64,000 bases of DNA from Pelagibacterium xiamenense (lineage in GTDB: Bacteria; Pseudomonadota; Alphaproteobacteria; Rhizobiales; Devosiaceae): assembly GCF_021166475.1 (NCBI RefSeq), contig NZ_JAJOYS010000003.1, positions 124,001-188,000 on the forward strand. The letters run 5' to 3'. The notes under the pieces were generated by a model. That model ran no database searches, was not told the origin of the DNA, and worked only from the letters and a program-made list of their open reading frames with translations. This document shows positions 16,741-25,595 of the stretch, in pieces; within the stretch, counting starts at the first letter, position 1, and every line of letters starts with the position of its first letter. Both the position numbers and the translations under genes were made by a program.

Positions 16741-18705
16741 TCAGGTGTTGGCAGCCTGCTCATTTGCCGAATAGGTAGCCAGATAGCTCTCGATACCTTC
16801 CACCGGCAAGGGTTTTGCAAACAAATACCCCTGAACGAAGTAGGCGCCCATTTCGCCAACAGCTGCGAGCTGTCCGGTGGTCTCGATCCCTTCAACGATG
16901 CAATCTACCCCGAGGTTTCGGCATAACCCGATGATGGACTTGACCACATTGCGGCTGGTTTCGTTCGTTTCGATCTTGGTTATGAAGCTCCGGTCAATCT
17001 TGATCTTGTCGAGCGGCAGAAGGTGTACGTGAGAAAGGCTCGAATAGCCGCTGCCGAAATCGTCAAGTGCGATCATGATGCCAAGCGCGCGTAGACGGCC
17101 GAGCGCCGCACAGGCTTGGTCGAAATCACGCATGACCGCCGTTTCGGTAATTTCGAGATCGATGCGGGACGGGGCGACGCCACTTTGTTCTATGATACCT
17201 ATGAGCCTCTCGACGGCATCCGGCGATGCAATATCGTATGCCGATAGGTTGAAAGACAGCCCCACATTTTCAGGCCATGTCTTCATTTCCCTCAAGGCAC
17301 GGCGCAGTAGGCGCGTGCTGAATGTAGAGATCAGGCCAGCGCGCTCGGCTACAGGAATAAACTCGCCAGGCGACACAGGCCCGAGGCTGGGACTTGTCCA
17401 GCGCGCAAGCGCCTCGAAAGCCGATGGCTGCCCCGCGCGTATATCCTGAATGGGTTGGAAAATTAGGCTGAATTCCGAGTCGAAATCGGCTTTTCGCAGC
17501 GCTTGCTCGATCATGCCGTTACGACGCATCTGCATTTCGTGGCTTTGCGAGAAAACCGCTACTTGTCCACGGGTATTGGCCTTTGCGTGATAAAGCGCGC
17601 AATCGGCGCGCTCGAGGATGTGTGCCGGTGCGTCCTCGGCACCGCGTGCCGTCGCAAAGCCGATCGTGCCCGATATCTGTACGGTGCCCTCGGCAAGCCG
17701 GAAGGGGTCGGCGAGAAGGTCGCACACGGTGCGGCCGAACCTCTCAATCGCTTCCTGAGACGTTATTCCATCCATTATGATGCCGAATTCGTCCCCGCCA
17801 AGCCGGGCGATAAGTACGTCATCTGTCGAAAGGCCGCTCAGCCGCCGTCCAACCTCGAAGAGAATCCGGTCGCCGGCGGCATGGCCATAAAGGTCGTTCA
17901 CCGGTTTGAAGCCGTCGAGATCGAGGACGCCAACCGCAAATTGGCCAAACTGAGCGTCCCCATCGGTGCGGCGCGCCAATGAAGTGAAAAAGCTGCGCCT
18001 GTTGGGCAGGTCTGTCAGGCTATCCATATTGGCGAGCCGCAAATTCTCGTCCACCAACCGCTGCGTTTCCGCCTGTTTGGCAACCAATGCTTTCTGGGTT
18101 TCAATGAGATTGGCGAAATCTCGGTAATTGGTCTGCAGCATGTAGATCAATCCGCCGGCCACGAGGCAGACATTGAGCGCCATCGCGACAAAGACAGGGT
18201 TGCCGCTGAATCCGAAAAACAGGGTGTAGGCGGGAATAACGATCAGCGTAATGGTGAGCGCCGCCGCCCGCATATGCATCAGACACAGAATGATGCATAT
18301 CACCGTCACTGCCATAAAGAAGGGCACGAAGCTCTGCGCATAGGCATCGCCATATGGATAGAGCATCAACGCCCACGAGGTGAAACCGATACCCAGAATA
18401 AAGGAAAACCGGATTGTTCCCCGGAGCATACCGACGATCTCGGCGTAGCTCAGGGTCTTGTTCCGCAGTCGCCACCATTTCATGAAGCGGAACAGTGCGC
18501 CGGCATAAAGCGCCAGAGGTACCCATATGGTCAAATAGTCCGGCGCGGTGCCAAGGTGAGTGATGGCGAGAGCAGCCGTGTTTATGACCAGTACGAAATA
18601 AAGCAGCGGCACCTGGCGCGAAAACGCGCGCGCCTGCGAGCGCATGAGTTCTCGGTTGTGCACAGGTATCGAGAACAACGCTGCAATTTTACGTGCCAGC
18701 TGCAT
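16741..18705 (-). CDS. membrane GGDEF-EAL protein (cyclic-di-GMP turnover)
   Basis: This 654-aa protein has a membrane N-terminus (several helices, about 30-210), then a GGDEF domain (about 250-410, motif LGGDEFG near 305) and an EAL domain (about 415-650, motif FEALARW near 430). Key EAL residues are present: NLSA, LEITE, LDDFGSGYSSL, KIDRSF, VEGIET. Phosphodiesterase activity is therefore likely, and the GGDEF could be active or a GTP-binding regulator. I see no RxxD inhibitory site before GGDEF. The frame is open to 18897, overlapping the terC-like gene; the ATG at 18705 starts the conserved part, but its ribosome-binding site is weak. Confidence 0.88.
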   Translation of the reverse strand: MQLARKIAALFSIPVHNRELMRSQARAFSRQVPLLYFVLVINTAALAITHLGTAPDYLTIWVPLALYAGALFRFMKWWRLRNKTLSYAEIVGMLRGTIRFSFILGIGFTSWALMLYPYGDAYAQSFVPFFMAVTVICIILCLMHMRAAALTITLIVIPAYTLFFGFSGNPVFVAMALNVCLVAGGLIYMLQTNYRDFANLIETQKALVAKQAETQRLVDENLRLANMDSLTDLPNRRSFFTSLARRTDGDAQFGQFAVGVLDLDGFKPVNDLYGHAAGDRILFEVGRRLSGLSTDDVLIARLGGDEFGIIMDGITSQEAIERFGRTVCDLLADPFRLAEGTVQISGTIGFATARGAEDAPAHILERADCALYHAKANTRGQVAVFSQSHEMQMRRNGMIEQALRKADFDSEFSLIFQPIQDIRAGQPSAFEALARWTSPSLGPVSPGEFIPVAERAGLISTFSTRLLRRALREMKTWPENVGLSFNLSAYDIASPDAVERLIGIIEQSGVAPSRIDLEITETAVMRDFDQACAALGRLRALGIMIALDDFGSGYSSLSHVHLLPLDKIKIDRSFITKIETNETSRNVVKSIIGLCRNLGVDCIVEGIETTGQLAAVGEMGAYFVQGYLFAKPLPVEGIESYLATYSANEQAANT

Positions 18706-18814
18706 CCAGATCGTCCGCTTTACTACGTTGTCGGATGATCGAAGATGCAGCTTTAATATTCTGTGAAGGCTTGCCCGCAGGCTTAAGAAATCCCGCTGAT
18801 TTACGGCAGTTTTT

Positions 18815-19831
18815 CTATAGTCGGGTGTCTTTGTGCGCTTGAACGTCTCCTGCGCGCTGGTTCTCGCCTCGTGTCTTCCACAACGAATAACCGACACCTG
18901 CCGCCAGGATCGACACAGTCACGACGAGCGAAAGCGCGGTATCGATGTGGATGTGGAGCGGCACGAGGAAAATCTTGATGCCAATGAGCACCAGAACCAA
19001 CGCCAGCGCGAACTGCAAATACCGGAAGCGCGCCATCGCTGCCGATAGTGCGAAAAACAGCGCACGCAGGCCGAGGACTGCAAAGACGTTCGATGTATAG
19101 ACAATAAAGGGATCTTGCGTGATCGCGAAGATCGCCGGCACGCTGTCGACAGCGAAAATCACGTCGATAATCTCGACCATGATCAGCGCAACGGCCAGAG
19201 GGGTCAGATACATCACGAGCTTGCCGGTTTTTGGGTGTTCCTGCTCGACGAAGAACTTGTTGCCGTGAAAACGCGGCGTGATCCGGAAATGGCGGCGGAG
19301 GAACTTGAGGATCTTGTTGTTTTCGAGGTCGTCTTCTTGCTCGACCTCGAAGAACATCCGCGCTCCGGTAAAAATGAGGAACGCGCCGAATAGGAAAAGA
19401 ATGGGCTGGAATGCCTGGACAAGAGCGACGCCCGCGCCGATCAGGATCGCCCTGAACAGCAGGACGCCAATGATTCCCCAGAACAGCACACGGTGCTGGT
19501 AGGCCCGGGGCACGCCGAGGAACGTGAATATCGAGGCGATGACGAAAATGTTGTCCATCGCCAGGCTCTGCTCGATGATGTAGCCGGTAAAAAATTCAAG
19601 TCCGGACTCGCTTCCGCGCGCAATCCAGACCCAGGCGCCGAACGCAAATGCAACCGCCATATACATGGCATAGAGCAGGAAGCTTTCCTTGGCGCTGATC
19701 TCTTTTTGCTCTTTGTGCAAAAAGCCCAGATCGAACACCATGATAGCGACGACAATAACGACGAACGCTACCCAGAACCACGCGGGCGTGCCGAGAAATT
19801 GTGTTTCGTGTAGATGTGCGAGGATTTCCAT
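18815..19831 (-). CDS. TerC-family integral membrane protein
   Basis: This 338-aa TerC/Alx-type protein has about nine membrane helices and the acidic intramembrane motifs of the family (YIIEQSLAMDNIFV and DVIFAVDSVPAI), which point to metal-ion handling; E. coli Alx exports manganese. A charged cytoplasmic loop lies at about 175-210. The upstream 150 bases show no match to the Mn-sensing yybP-ykoY element that controls alx in E. coli. The name reflects tellurite loci, but chromosomal members generally have metal homeostasis roles. Confidence 0.9.
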   Translation of the reverse strand: MEILAHLHETQFLGTPAWFWVAFVVIVVAIMVFDLGFLHKEQKEISAKESFLLYAMYMAVAFAFGAWVWIARGSESGLEFFTGYIIEQSLAMDNIFVIASIFTFLGVPRAYQHRVLFWGIIGVLLFRAILIGAGVALVQAFQPILFLFGAFLIFTGARMFFEVEQEDDLENNKILKFLRRHFRITPRFHGNKFFVEQEHPKTGKLVMYLTPLAVALIMVEIIDVIFAVDSVPAIFAITQDPFIVYTSNVFAVLGLRALFFALSAAMARFRYLQFALALVLVLIGIKIFLVPLHIHIDTALSLVVTVSILAAGVGYSLWKTRGENQRAGDVQAHKDTRL

Positions 19832-19984
19832 CGCCGGACCTTCTCCATGTTAGAAGTGGAGCAGTTCCGACATCACGAAAGGCTCAAGAGCCTAACGCCA
19901 GAGGGGCCCGGCACTGCGCGGCGAGCTATACGCCTTTTCACTTGCAATGAAAAGAGCCGCGCGCATCACGATTTGAGAAGGAAA

Positions 19985-20059
19985 TGGCTCCCCGGGCCGG
20001 ATTCGAACCAGCGACCAACCGGTTAACAGCCGGTTGCTCTACCACTGAGCTACCGGGGA
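19985..20059 (-). tRNA. tRNA-Asn (GTT)
   Basis: On the minus strand a complete 75-base cloverleaf runs from TCCCCGG at the 5' end to CCGGGGA-GCCA at the 3' end. The D-loop GGTAGAGC, anticodon loop CTGTTAA (anticodon GTT) and T-loop GGTTCGAATCC are all standard. The CCA end is encoded. No integrase gene or duplicated 3' end is nearby. Confidence 0.97.
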
Positions 20060-20159
20060 ACAAAAGGTAGCCCTGATGAACAGGTGGCGTTGATCTATCC
20101 AATTTGATGGCGCTTGCCAACCCCCAAATCGAATACCGCACACCTGGGCAGGCAAACGC

Positions 20160-20768
20160 CTACAATCGGCGCGAAAGAGCGAGCAGGTCGGGCAGGGCGT
20201 TGACGTTGGCAAACGGGTTCTCTGGCACAAGCGGCGCATAATCGAGTGGCACGCATCGCGCCGACTCAGTGAGCGAAAAGAGGGAAGGCCCGCGCCCGTG
20301 CTGCGGCGCGCTCGACAGTGCCGCCTCAAGGGCGCCCAGCCGCCAGAGCACGTTCGTCGGGTAGAGGTTCTCGCCGAAGGCCGCGACGACACCGCCCGTG
20401 TCGCTCTCGAGCAGTGCGTTCGCGCGTTTGCTAAAGTCGGTGGGGAAAAAAGGCGTATCCACAGCGACTGCCAAAAGGTGACTTTCCGGTTCATTGGCTT
20501 TGCACCACCGAAGCGCGGCAAAAAGGCCCGCCGCTGGGCCGGGTGGCCCTTCGGGATCGTCTACGATCACCTCGAGTTCGAGCGATTCGGTGGTTGGTGG
20601 CACGGCGACCCCTGCAGCGATTGAAAGCAGCACACGATCGCATTGCGGCGCAAGCTGCGCCAAAGCCCGATGGAGCAGCGAGACAGCGCCCAGGCGCAAG
20701 TCCATTTTGCGCACGCCACCGATTCGCCGACCGGCCCCTCCGGAGAGAATTACACCGACAATCGCCAC
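20160..20768 (-). CDS. mobA: molybdenum cofactor guanylyltransferase
   Basis: This 202-aa nucleotidyltransferase attaches GMP to molybdenum cofactor, giving the guanine dinucleotide form used by DMSO-reductase-type enzymes. The N-terminus has the NTP-transferase signature GVILSGGAGRRIGGVRK (the usual form is LAGGxSxRMGxxK, so S for A and I for M are mild changes). Later, AVAVDTPFFP carries the metal-binding Asp, and NVNALPDL matches the family end motif NINTPEDL. The gene stands alone between two tRNA genes. Confidence 0.85.
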   Translation of the reverse strand: MAIVGVILSGGAGRRIGGVRKMDLRLGAVSLLHRALAQLAPQCDRVLLSIAAGVAVPPTTESLELEVIVDDPEGPPGPAAGLFAALRWCKANEPESHLLAVAVDTPFFPTDFSKRANALLESDTGGVVAAFGENLYPTNVLWRLGALEAALSSAPQHGRGPSLFSLTESARCVPLDYAPLVPENPFANVNALPDLLALSRRL

Positions 20769-20951
20769 AACGCCTCTTAACTCAATTCGAATGAATAATG
20801 ATTATGATGCCTCGTCGCGGTTCGGTCATGAGCGTACAATGCCGCTCCACCGGGCGTGTAGCAACATTGCGCGTTTGGCTACGACAATAAGCGCAAAATG
20901 CGACACCCGTGGTTTAGATATTGGCAAGGTTGGAGCGGCCAGACACGCGAA

Positions 20952-21047
20952 ATGACCGATCGTACAAAAGGATGCCTTCTGGCCATCGTCGTCTCCGCCA
21001 TCTTGTGGGCACTCGCAATATGGCTCGGCGTCTCGTTTTTCCGCTAG
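20952..21047 (+). CDS. 31-aa single-helix membrane microprotein
   Basis: ATG at 20952 opens a 31-residue frame (MTDRTKGCLLAI...SFFR) with a charged N-terminus, one hydrophobic helix from about 8 to 29 and a terminal Arg. The composition is typical of bacterial membrane microproteins and unlike a random high-GC frame. The nearest GGAG is 17 bases upstream, which weakens the case. It lies between mobA and tRNA-Cys, in a gap with no other gene. Confidence 0.45.
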   Translation: MTDRTKGCLLAIVVSAILWALAIWLGVSFFR

Positions 21048-21186
21048 ATTCGCGCATATGGCGGCGCGAAAAATCTTTCGAATCTGCGGCCTTGGGGCAA
21101 TTCGCCGGTCTTTCGGCGAAAAAACGCGGCCAGCCGTACCACACGCTTGCATAACCCCCGTCCTTCGCTTAGAACCGCCCGCCAGA

Positions 21187-21260
21187 GGCCTCGTGGCGGA
21201 GTGGTGACGCAGCGGATTGCAAATCCGTGTACACCGGTTCGATTCCGGTCGAGGCCTCCA
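21187..21260 (+). tRNA. tRNA-Cys (GCA)
   Basis: A complete 74-base tRNA runs from GGCCTCG to CGAGGCC-TCCA with the CCA end encoded. The anticodon loop ATTGCAAA gives anticodon GCA, and the T-loop GGTTCGATTCC is standard. The D-arm and variable loop sizes look normal. Confidence 0.97.
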
Positions 21261-21303
21261 TTTCCTTCTTGTCAGTAAATGTTCTCGCGCCGTGGCGTTT
21301 GGC

Positions 21304-22269
21304 CTATGCCGGCGCGCCGCTGCTCCGCATCCATTCGGTCGCCCTATCCTTGATCTGCTCGAATTTCCGCGATGCTGACGATATCCGCGCATCCCATTCA
21401 GGATCGGGCGTCTGCCCTTCCACGGTCTTGAAGTAGACCTGCATCATGCACGCAATTGCGAACGGCTCAATAAGTGCTGCTTTGACGGCCCATGCAAAGA
21501 GCAGGGCAAAGACGAAGCCGCCCGCCGACCATGCGCCCGGCAGCAGGTAAACCACCAGCGCGGCCGGCGCGAGCATGACGAGGAACACGATGAATGCCAG
21601 GCCATATGTGAAGAGCGTGAGCCATGCGGCATTTTTAAGCATCACCTTGTAGTTCTGGCCATAAAGCACCAACGCGGTCTGCGCCGATGCCCAGGGGTTG
21701 GTCGCCTGCGTCCGGATGGCGAATGCGAGGATAACTTCGTCGATCAGCCCGACCGAAATACGCAGAAACGCCCTCAAAAGCCCCATTGCCTGCTGCAGGC
21801 CCGGGATCGGCAGCAAGGTGGCCAATCCCTGCGCGAGACCGACAATGGCCGCGAGCACGCCCTTGACCAGCTGATCCACGGCGAACAGCACGTTCGCCTC
21901 CGCGAAGCGCGCCTTGACGACGCCCGCCGCGTATTCGATCTGTCCGCGCCCGTCGGGAATCGGCTTGCCATCGATCAGTTCGGTCAGAACGGCGATATGG
22001 CCTGCCTTGACGATATAAAGAATGTACTCGCGCAGGAAATAGAGTGCGCCTGCCGTCAGCCCGAAGCCGATCGCGCCGCCCCAGAAGATGGAGGAGAGGC
22101 GGAATTCTTCGTCCCCGAAGGCGCCGATGCCCCAGCCGATACCCGCGCCTGCGCCGGTCGCCAGCACATAGGCGACCGCGATGCCGAAATAGACAGCGAT
22201 CCTGAAAATGACGAAAGGCAGCGTTCTGCCCATCAGGCCGAGCGACCGGCCAAGCGAAAAGTCCCACAT
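21304..22269 (-). CDS. unknown multi-pass membrane protein
   Basis: This 321-aa protein is strongly hydrophobic, with five or six membrane segments (about 13-45, 56-80, 125-155, 215-250 and 260-285) and a hydrophilic C-terminus. A conserved-looking cytoplasmic or loop block (ELIDGKPIPDGRGQIEYA) sits near residue 95. I do not recognise a family and assign no function. The start is well supported: AGGAGG lies 8 bases before the ATG at 22269, although the frame is open to 22587. The gene is transcribed away from the outer-membrane protein cluster. Confidence 0.75.
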   Translation of the reverse strand: MWDFSLGRSLGLMGRTLPFVIFRIAVYFGIAVAYVLATGAGAGIGWGIGAFGDEEFRLSSIFWGGAIGFGLTAGALYFLREYILYIVKAGHIAVLTELIDGKPIPDGRGQIEYAAGVVKARFAEANVLFAVDQLVKGVLAAIVGLAQGLATLLPIPGLQQAMGLLRAFLRISVGLIDEVILAFAIRTQATNPWASAQTALVLYGQNYKVMLKNAAWLTLFTYGLAFIVFLVMLAPAALVVYLLPGAWSAGGFVFALLFAWAVKAALIEPFAIACMMQVYFKTVEGQTPDPEWDARISSASRKFEQIKDRATEWMRSSGAPA

Positions 22270-22684
22270 CGTGCGTCCCTCCTGTTCGGCGCCGACTCGG
22301 AAGAAGATGTGTCCGGCCGCACGCATCGCCAGATCCTCGTGCCGCGTGGCGTTCGGGTCAAGACGGGACCTTTCGAGGAGGAACGGCCGCCTCTCGGTGC
22401 ATTTTGCAAGGCGCCGGGATCGGCGTTTACCGGTCCCTAACCAAGAATGCGTTGCTTTTGAGCAACATCGGCGGTTTGCCCTATTCTTGCCACGAGCTGG
22501 CCCCACTTCGTCCGCAGTCGGGCGTGAAGGTCCGGGGCACGGCATGAGGGCTGGCGACCGGGCGCTGTTGTGGCATCTAAGCAACACCTCCCTTGCTTAT
22601 AAGGCAGTGACGTCCGGTCCTCGGAACAAGTGCTCACCGGCAAAGTTCTAGTTTGCACACGCCGGTAAAAAGGAGATACGACTT
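22270..22684. other. intergenic region with nested inverted repeats
   Basis: This 415-base divergent region separates the unknown membrane protein (minus) from the first outer-membrane protein gene (plus). It holds a nested inverted repeat: CAAGAAT (22442-22448) with ATTCTTG (22483-22489), enclosing GTTGCT-TTTG-AGCAAC (22451-22466). I see no convincing promoter boxes and no RNA family. Frames in it have no ribosome-binding sites. Confidence 0.5.
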
Positions 22685-23245
22685 ATGAACTCGCTCAAGA
22701 AAGTGGCCATCGCTGCCCTTCTGTCCACGACCGCTTTCAGCGGTGCGCTCGCAGCTGACGCAATCACGACTCCCCCGCCGCCGGTCGCTTCTGTGCCCGT
22801 GATGGACGATGGTGGTTTCGACTGGGACGGCTTCTATGCCGGTGCCAGCGTTGGCGGCATCTACGATATCGATGAGGAAACGACCAACTGGACCCTTGGT
22901 GCCCAGGCTGGTGTCAACGCTACGTTCGACTTCTTCCTCGTCGGCGCTGAAGTCGCCATCGACGGCGTCTTCCCTGAAGGCGACGATGCCCACGCATACG
23001 GCTCGATCCTGGGTCGTGGCGGTGTTGTCATCACTGACGAAATGCTCGCTTACGCGGCCGTTGGTTACGGTTCGGATTTCGACGCCGACGCCGGTGCTGG
23101 CAATCACATCCTTGCCGGTGGTGGTCTCGAATTCGCTGTGACCGACGACGTCACGCTGCGCGGCCAGTACCTCTATGGCTGGGGCCAGGACGACGCGGAC
23201 AGCGACATCCACAAGTTTACGGTCGGCGCGAACTTCCACTTCTAA
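22685..23245 (+). CDS. outer-membrane beta-barrel protein 1 (Omp25/Omp31-like)
   Basis: This 186-aa protein has a signal peptide (1-23, ending ALAA-D), a Pro-rich linker (TPPPPV), and the start motif FDWDGFYAGASVGG typical of the rhizobial and Brucella Omp25/Omp31 group. Alternating hydrophobic strands suggest an eight-stranded barrel ending in the C-terminal Phe needed for BAM insertion. It is very acidic. The ribosome-binding site AAGGAG is 7-8 bases upstream. A strong terminator follows, so it is expressed as a single gene. Confidence 0.85.
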   Translation: MNSLKKVAIAALLSTTAFSGALAADAITTPPPPVASVPVMDDGGFDWDGFYAGASVGGIYDIDEETTNWTLGAQAGVNATFDFFLVGAEVAIDGVFPEGDDAHAYGSILGRGGVVITDEMLAYAAVGYGSDFDADAGAGNHILAGGGLEFAVTDDVTLRGQYLYGWGQDDADSDIHKFTVGANFHF

Positions 23246-23273
23246 TCGCGCTTCCCGTACGGGATCTGATGAA

Positions 23274-23311
23274 CGGCCCCGCCATCCGGCGGGGCCGTTT
23301 TCTTTTTTCCA
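23274..23311 (+). terminator. Rho-independent terminator after outer-membrane protein 1
   Basis: A perfect 11-bp GC-rich stem (23274-23284 with 23289-23299) and 4-base ATCC loop are followed by TTTTCTTTTTTCC. This is the strongest intrinsic terminator on the plus strand in the window. Confidence 0.92.
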
Positions 23312-23438
23312 TGTCGCCTGAACGTAACGCGATGTTCAGATTGTGGCCGAATTATAGACACAAAGCGGCATGGATGCGGCGGCCGGCCCAGGCTCGCCAG
23401 TCTCCGGGCCTCATCGCATTCGAGACTTTGGGGGGCAG

Positions 23439-24194
23439 ATGACCTGTTCAGGCAAACCATTCATTGTGGCCGCGGCCGCTGTTTTGATCGTTTCCGGCGC
23501 GGGAAAGGCCGCCGATCCGATCGTTTCAACGCCGATGACACCTGCCATGCCTACCTTCGAGGACGCATCCGACTGGTCCGGTTTTTATATGGGCGTGGGC
23601 GGCACCGCCTCCTGGCAGAGCTACGAGTTCGACGGCGACGCCGGGGCAGGGGAGCCGGATTTCTCATTCTATCCGACGGTTTATGGCGGCCAGCTCGTCG
23701 TTGGTGGCAACGTGCAATTTGATTCGGTTGTATTCGGTATCGAAGCGGCCGGCGGCGTCTATGGTTTTTCAGGCAGCGGCAGCGGGGACCTTAGCGAACT
23801 GTTCGATGGCGCGCCGGACGACGTCGACTTCGATTATACTTCCGGTGGCTATTCGGCCGACCTCTCGGCCCGCCTGGGCTATCTCGTAACCCCGAGCATG
23901 CTGATCTACGGCTCGGGCGGCGCCAGAGCCATCTATAGCAACAACGACACCGCGTTCACGTATGAGGATCCCGTTTCCGGCGACGACGTCACTGAGGAAC
24001 TGGAGCATTTCGGCAATCTGTTCGGCACCGTCGGCGCCGGGGTGGAAGTCGCGCTTTCGGACGATGTGAGCGTGGATTTGGAGTACGAATACGGCTTTTC
24101 CGCCGCCGGTTGGCTGGCCGAGGAAATCCCCGAACTTGATGGCCTGTCAGCCGGTTCCCACACGATCAGCGCTCAGGTCCTGTTTCATTTCTAG
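23439..24194 (+). CDS. outer-membrane beta-barrel protein 2
   Basis: This 251-aa relative of the preceding protein has a signal peptide (about 1-24, SGAGKAAD), a short linker and the motif DWSGFYMGVGG, followed by barrel strands and a C-terminal LFHF. It is longer than protein 1, with larger acidic loops (DGAPDDVDFDY). The GGGGGCAG site precedes the ATG at 23439; the frame is open further upstream but without family resemblance. It has its own terminator-like hairpin, so the three genes are probably separate units. Confidence 0.82.
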   Translation: MTCSGKPFIVAAAAVLIVSGAGKAADPIVSTPMTPAMPTFEDASDWSGFYMGVGGTASWQSYEFDGDAGAGEPDFSFYPTVYGGQLVVGGNVQFDSVVFGIEAAGGVYGFSGSGSGDLSELFDGAPDDVDFDYTSGGYSADLSARLGYLVTPSMLIYGSGGARAIYSNNDTAFTYEDPVSGDDVTEELEHFGNLFGTVGAGVEVALSDDVSVDLEYEYGFSAAGWLAEEIPELDGLSAGSHTISAQVLFHF

Positions 24195-24225
24195 CCAGAT
24201 ATGGCTCGCCACAACCGAACGTTTC

Positions 24226-24253
24226 GAACCCCGCCCACGAGCGGGGTTCCTTC
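24226..24253 (+). terminator. terminator-like hairpin after outer-membrane protein 2
   Basis: A 9-bp stem (24226-24234 with 24241-24249) with a 6-base loop is followed by CTTCGTT. The T-run is poor, so termination efficiency is uncertain. Confidence 0.5.
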
Positions 24254-24384
24254 GTTGGAGCCCTGCCACGGGGGTAGATCTCTACAATTTTAGTAAAGTC
24301 TTAGGCACGTTTGGAGGCTTTGGTTGCCCGTTCGGGCGCACGCGCAATAATGCCGATGAATTAACCTTAACGGAGTGACGTGCA

Positions 24385-24903
24385 ATGCGTGCCCTCAAAG
24401 CGATGTTTATTGCGATTGCGATGACCGGCGGCCTGTCCGTCGCACCTGCGGTCGCCCAGGATCTGTATAGCGGCTACAACTACAACATGGGCCTTGGCTT
24501 CGACTGGGACGGCTTTTATTCGGGTGTCTACGGCGGCGGCGTGCCGGTGACGGACAACGAGAAGTCCTGGAGCGGCGGTATTTTTACGGGCGTCAACGTG
24601 GCGCTTGATCAGACCTTCGTGCTCGGCGCCGAAGCGCAGCTTGGCGGTGACTTCGAGCAAGATAACATAGCGCTTGACGCGCTGGTCCTCGCAAAGGGTG
24701 GCGCATCGTTCGGTGAGGCCCTCGTTTATGGTACCGGCGGTACCGGGCTTATCGCCGGCGAGTTCGGCTATGCCTTCGGCGGCGGCGTCGAATATGGCTT
24801 TACCGACTATATCAGCGTGCGCGGCGAGGCGCTCGGAACCGGGGAGTGGGGCTCGGGGCCGGACGAAATGCGACTCACCGCCGGTATCGCGTTCCACATG
24901 TAG
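24385..24903 (+). CDS. outer-membrane beta-barrel protein 3
   Basis: This 172-aa protein is the third member of the cluster. It has a signal peptide (1-24, VAPAVAQ-D), the motif FDWDGFYSGVYGGG, and alternating barrel strands with small Gly-rich turns. Unlike its neighbours it ends in His-Met, not in an aromatic residue, which may affect recognition by the BAM machinery or mean the barrel has diverged. It has no recognisable ligand or function. Confidence 0.78.
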   Translation: MRALKAMFIAIAMTGGLSVAPAVAQDLYSGYNYNMGLGFDWDGFYSGVYGGGVPVTDNEKSWSGGIFTGVNVALDQTFVLGAEAQLGGDFEQDNIALDALVLAKGGASFGEALVYGTGGTGLIAGEFGYAFGGGVEYGFTDYISVRGEALGTGEWGSGPDEMRLTAGIAFHM

Positions 24904-25229
24904 CCGATGGCGGTCCGTTCCCTGGGTGGGCCGCATCACAGACCGCGATTATGCAAAGCGTTAGGGCGTCCGTTTCGGCGGGCGCCTTCTGCGTTCCCGG
25001 GCGATAGCGGCGTCAAATCCGCGCAGGCGCGGCAATGTATTGCCGTATGTCGCGGGCTCATTCTTTCGTCGTAAATTCATGACAAAAATAGTCAGTTTTA
25101 TGCCCCCTTGAAACAGGGGTGGGGCTGGGCTAAGCCCTGTCCAACACACTGGGAACCCGGCCAACGAAGGCACGTGTTTCCTCGTCCGGCACATCCCCCG
25201 CCGGGCCTTTGACAAGGCATGGCTGTCTT
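24904..25229. other. intergenic region before nuoA
   Basis: This 326-base stretch should hold the nuo operon promoter. A weak terminator-like hairpin for the preceding gene sits at 24965-24986 (8 bp with one G-T pair, tail TTCTGCGTT). A possible promoter is TTGAAA (25108-25113), 16 bases, CTAAGC (25130-25135), within a hairpin-prone G-rich segment. I cannot support any gene here. Confidence 0.45.
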
Positions 25230-25595
25230 ATGAACGAACTGCTCAGCAACTACCTGCCAATTTTGATTTTTGTGGGGCTGTCTGGCGTGATCGGTCTTGC
25301 GCTCCTGGTCGCCCCCTTCCTGATTGCGGTCAAGCGTCCCGACCCCGAGAAAGTATCCGCCTTCGAGTGCGGCTTTGAGGCTTTCGAGGACGCACGCATG
25401 AAGTTCGACGTCAGGTTCTACCTCGTCGCCATTCTCTTCATCATCTTCGACCTTGAAGTGGCGTTCCTCTTCCCTTGGGCGGTTGCCTTCGGAGAGCTCG
25501 GGTGGTTCGGGTTCACGTCCATGATGATCTTCCTTGGCGTCCTGACCATCGGCTTCATATATGAGTGGCGGAAAGGAGCACTCGAATGGGATTGA
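25230..25595 (+). CDS. nuoA: NADH-quinone oxidoreductase subunit A
   Basis: This 121-aa membrane subunit of complex I has three membrane helices (about 8-30, 65-86, 91-113) and the conserved loop [19 protein letters not shown] between the first two, which lines the quinone site. The ATG at 25230 begins the family N-terminus; a frame-extending codon at 25209 lacks support. Its end overlaps nuoB by 10 bases. It opens the nuoA-N operon. Confidence 0.96.
   Translation: MNELLSNYLPILIFVGLSGVIGLALLVAPFLIAVKRPDPEKVSAFECGFEAFEDARMKFDVRFYLVAILFIIFDLEVAFLFPWAVAFGELGWFGFTSMMIFLGVLTIGFIYEWRKGALEWD

Noticed and set aside
19832-19984. Possible manganese riboswitch (yybP-ykoY type) before the TerC-family gene
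   Set aside because: The known E. coli alx control suggested a look, but the conserved core sequence and paired loops are not visible on the minus strand here.
19985-21260. Genomic island or attachment site at tRNA-Asn or tRNA-Cys
   Set aside because: No integrase, no repeated tRNA 3' end and no change of composition near either tRNA.
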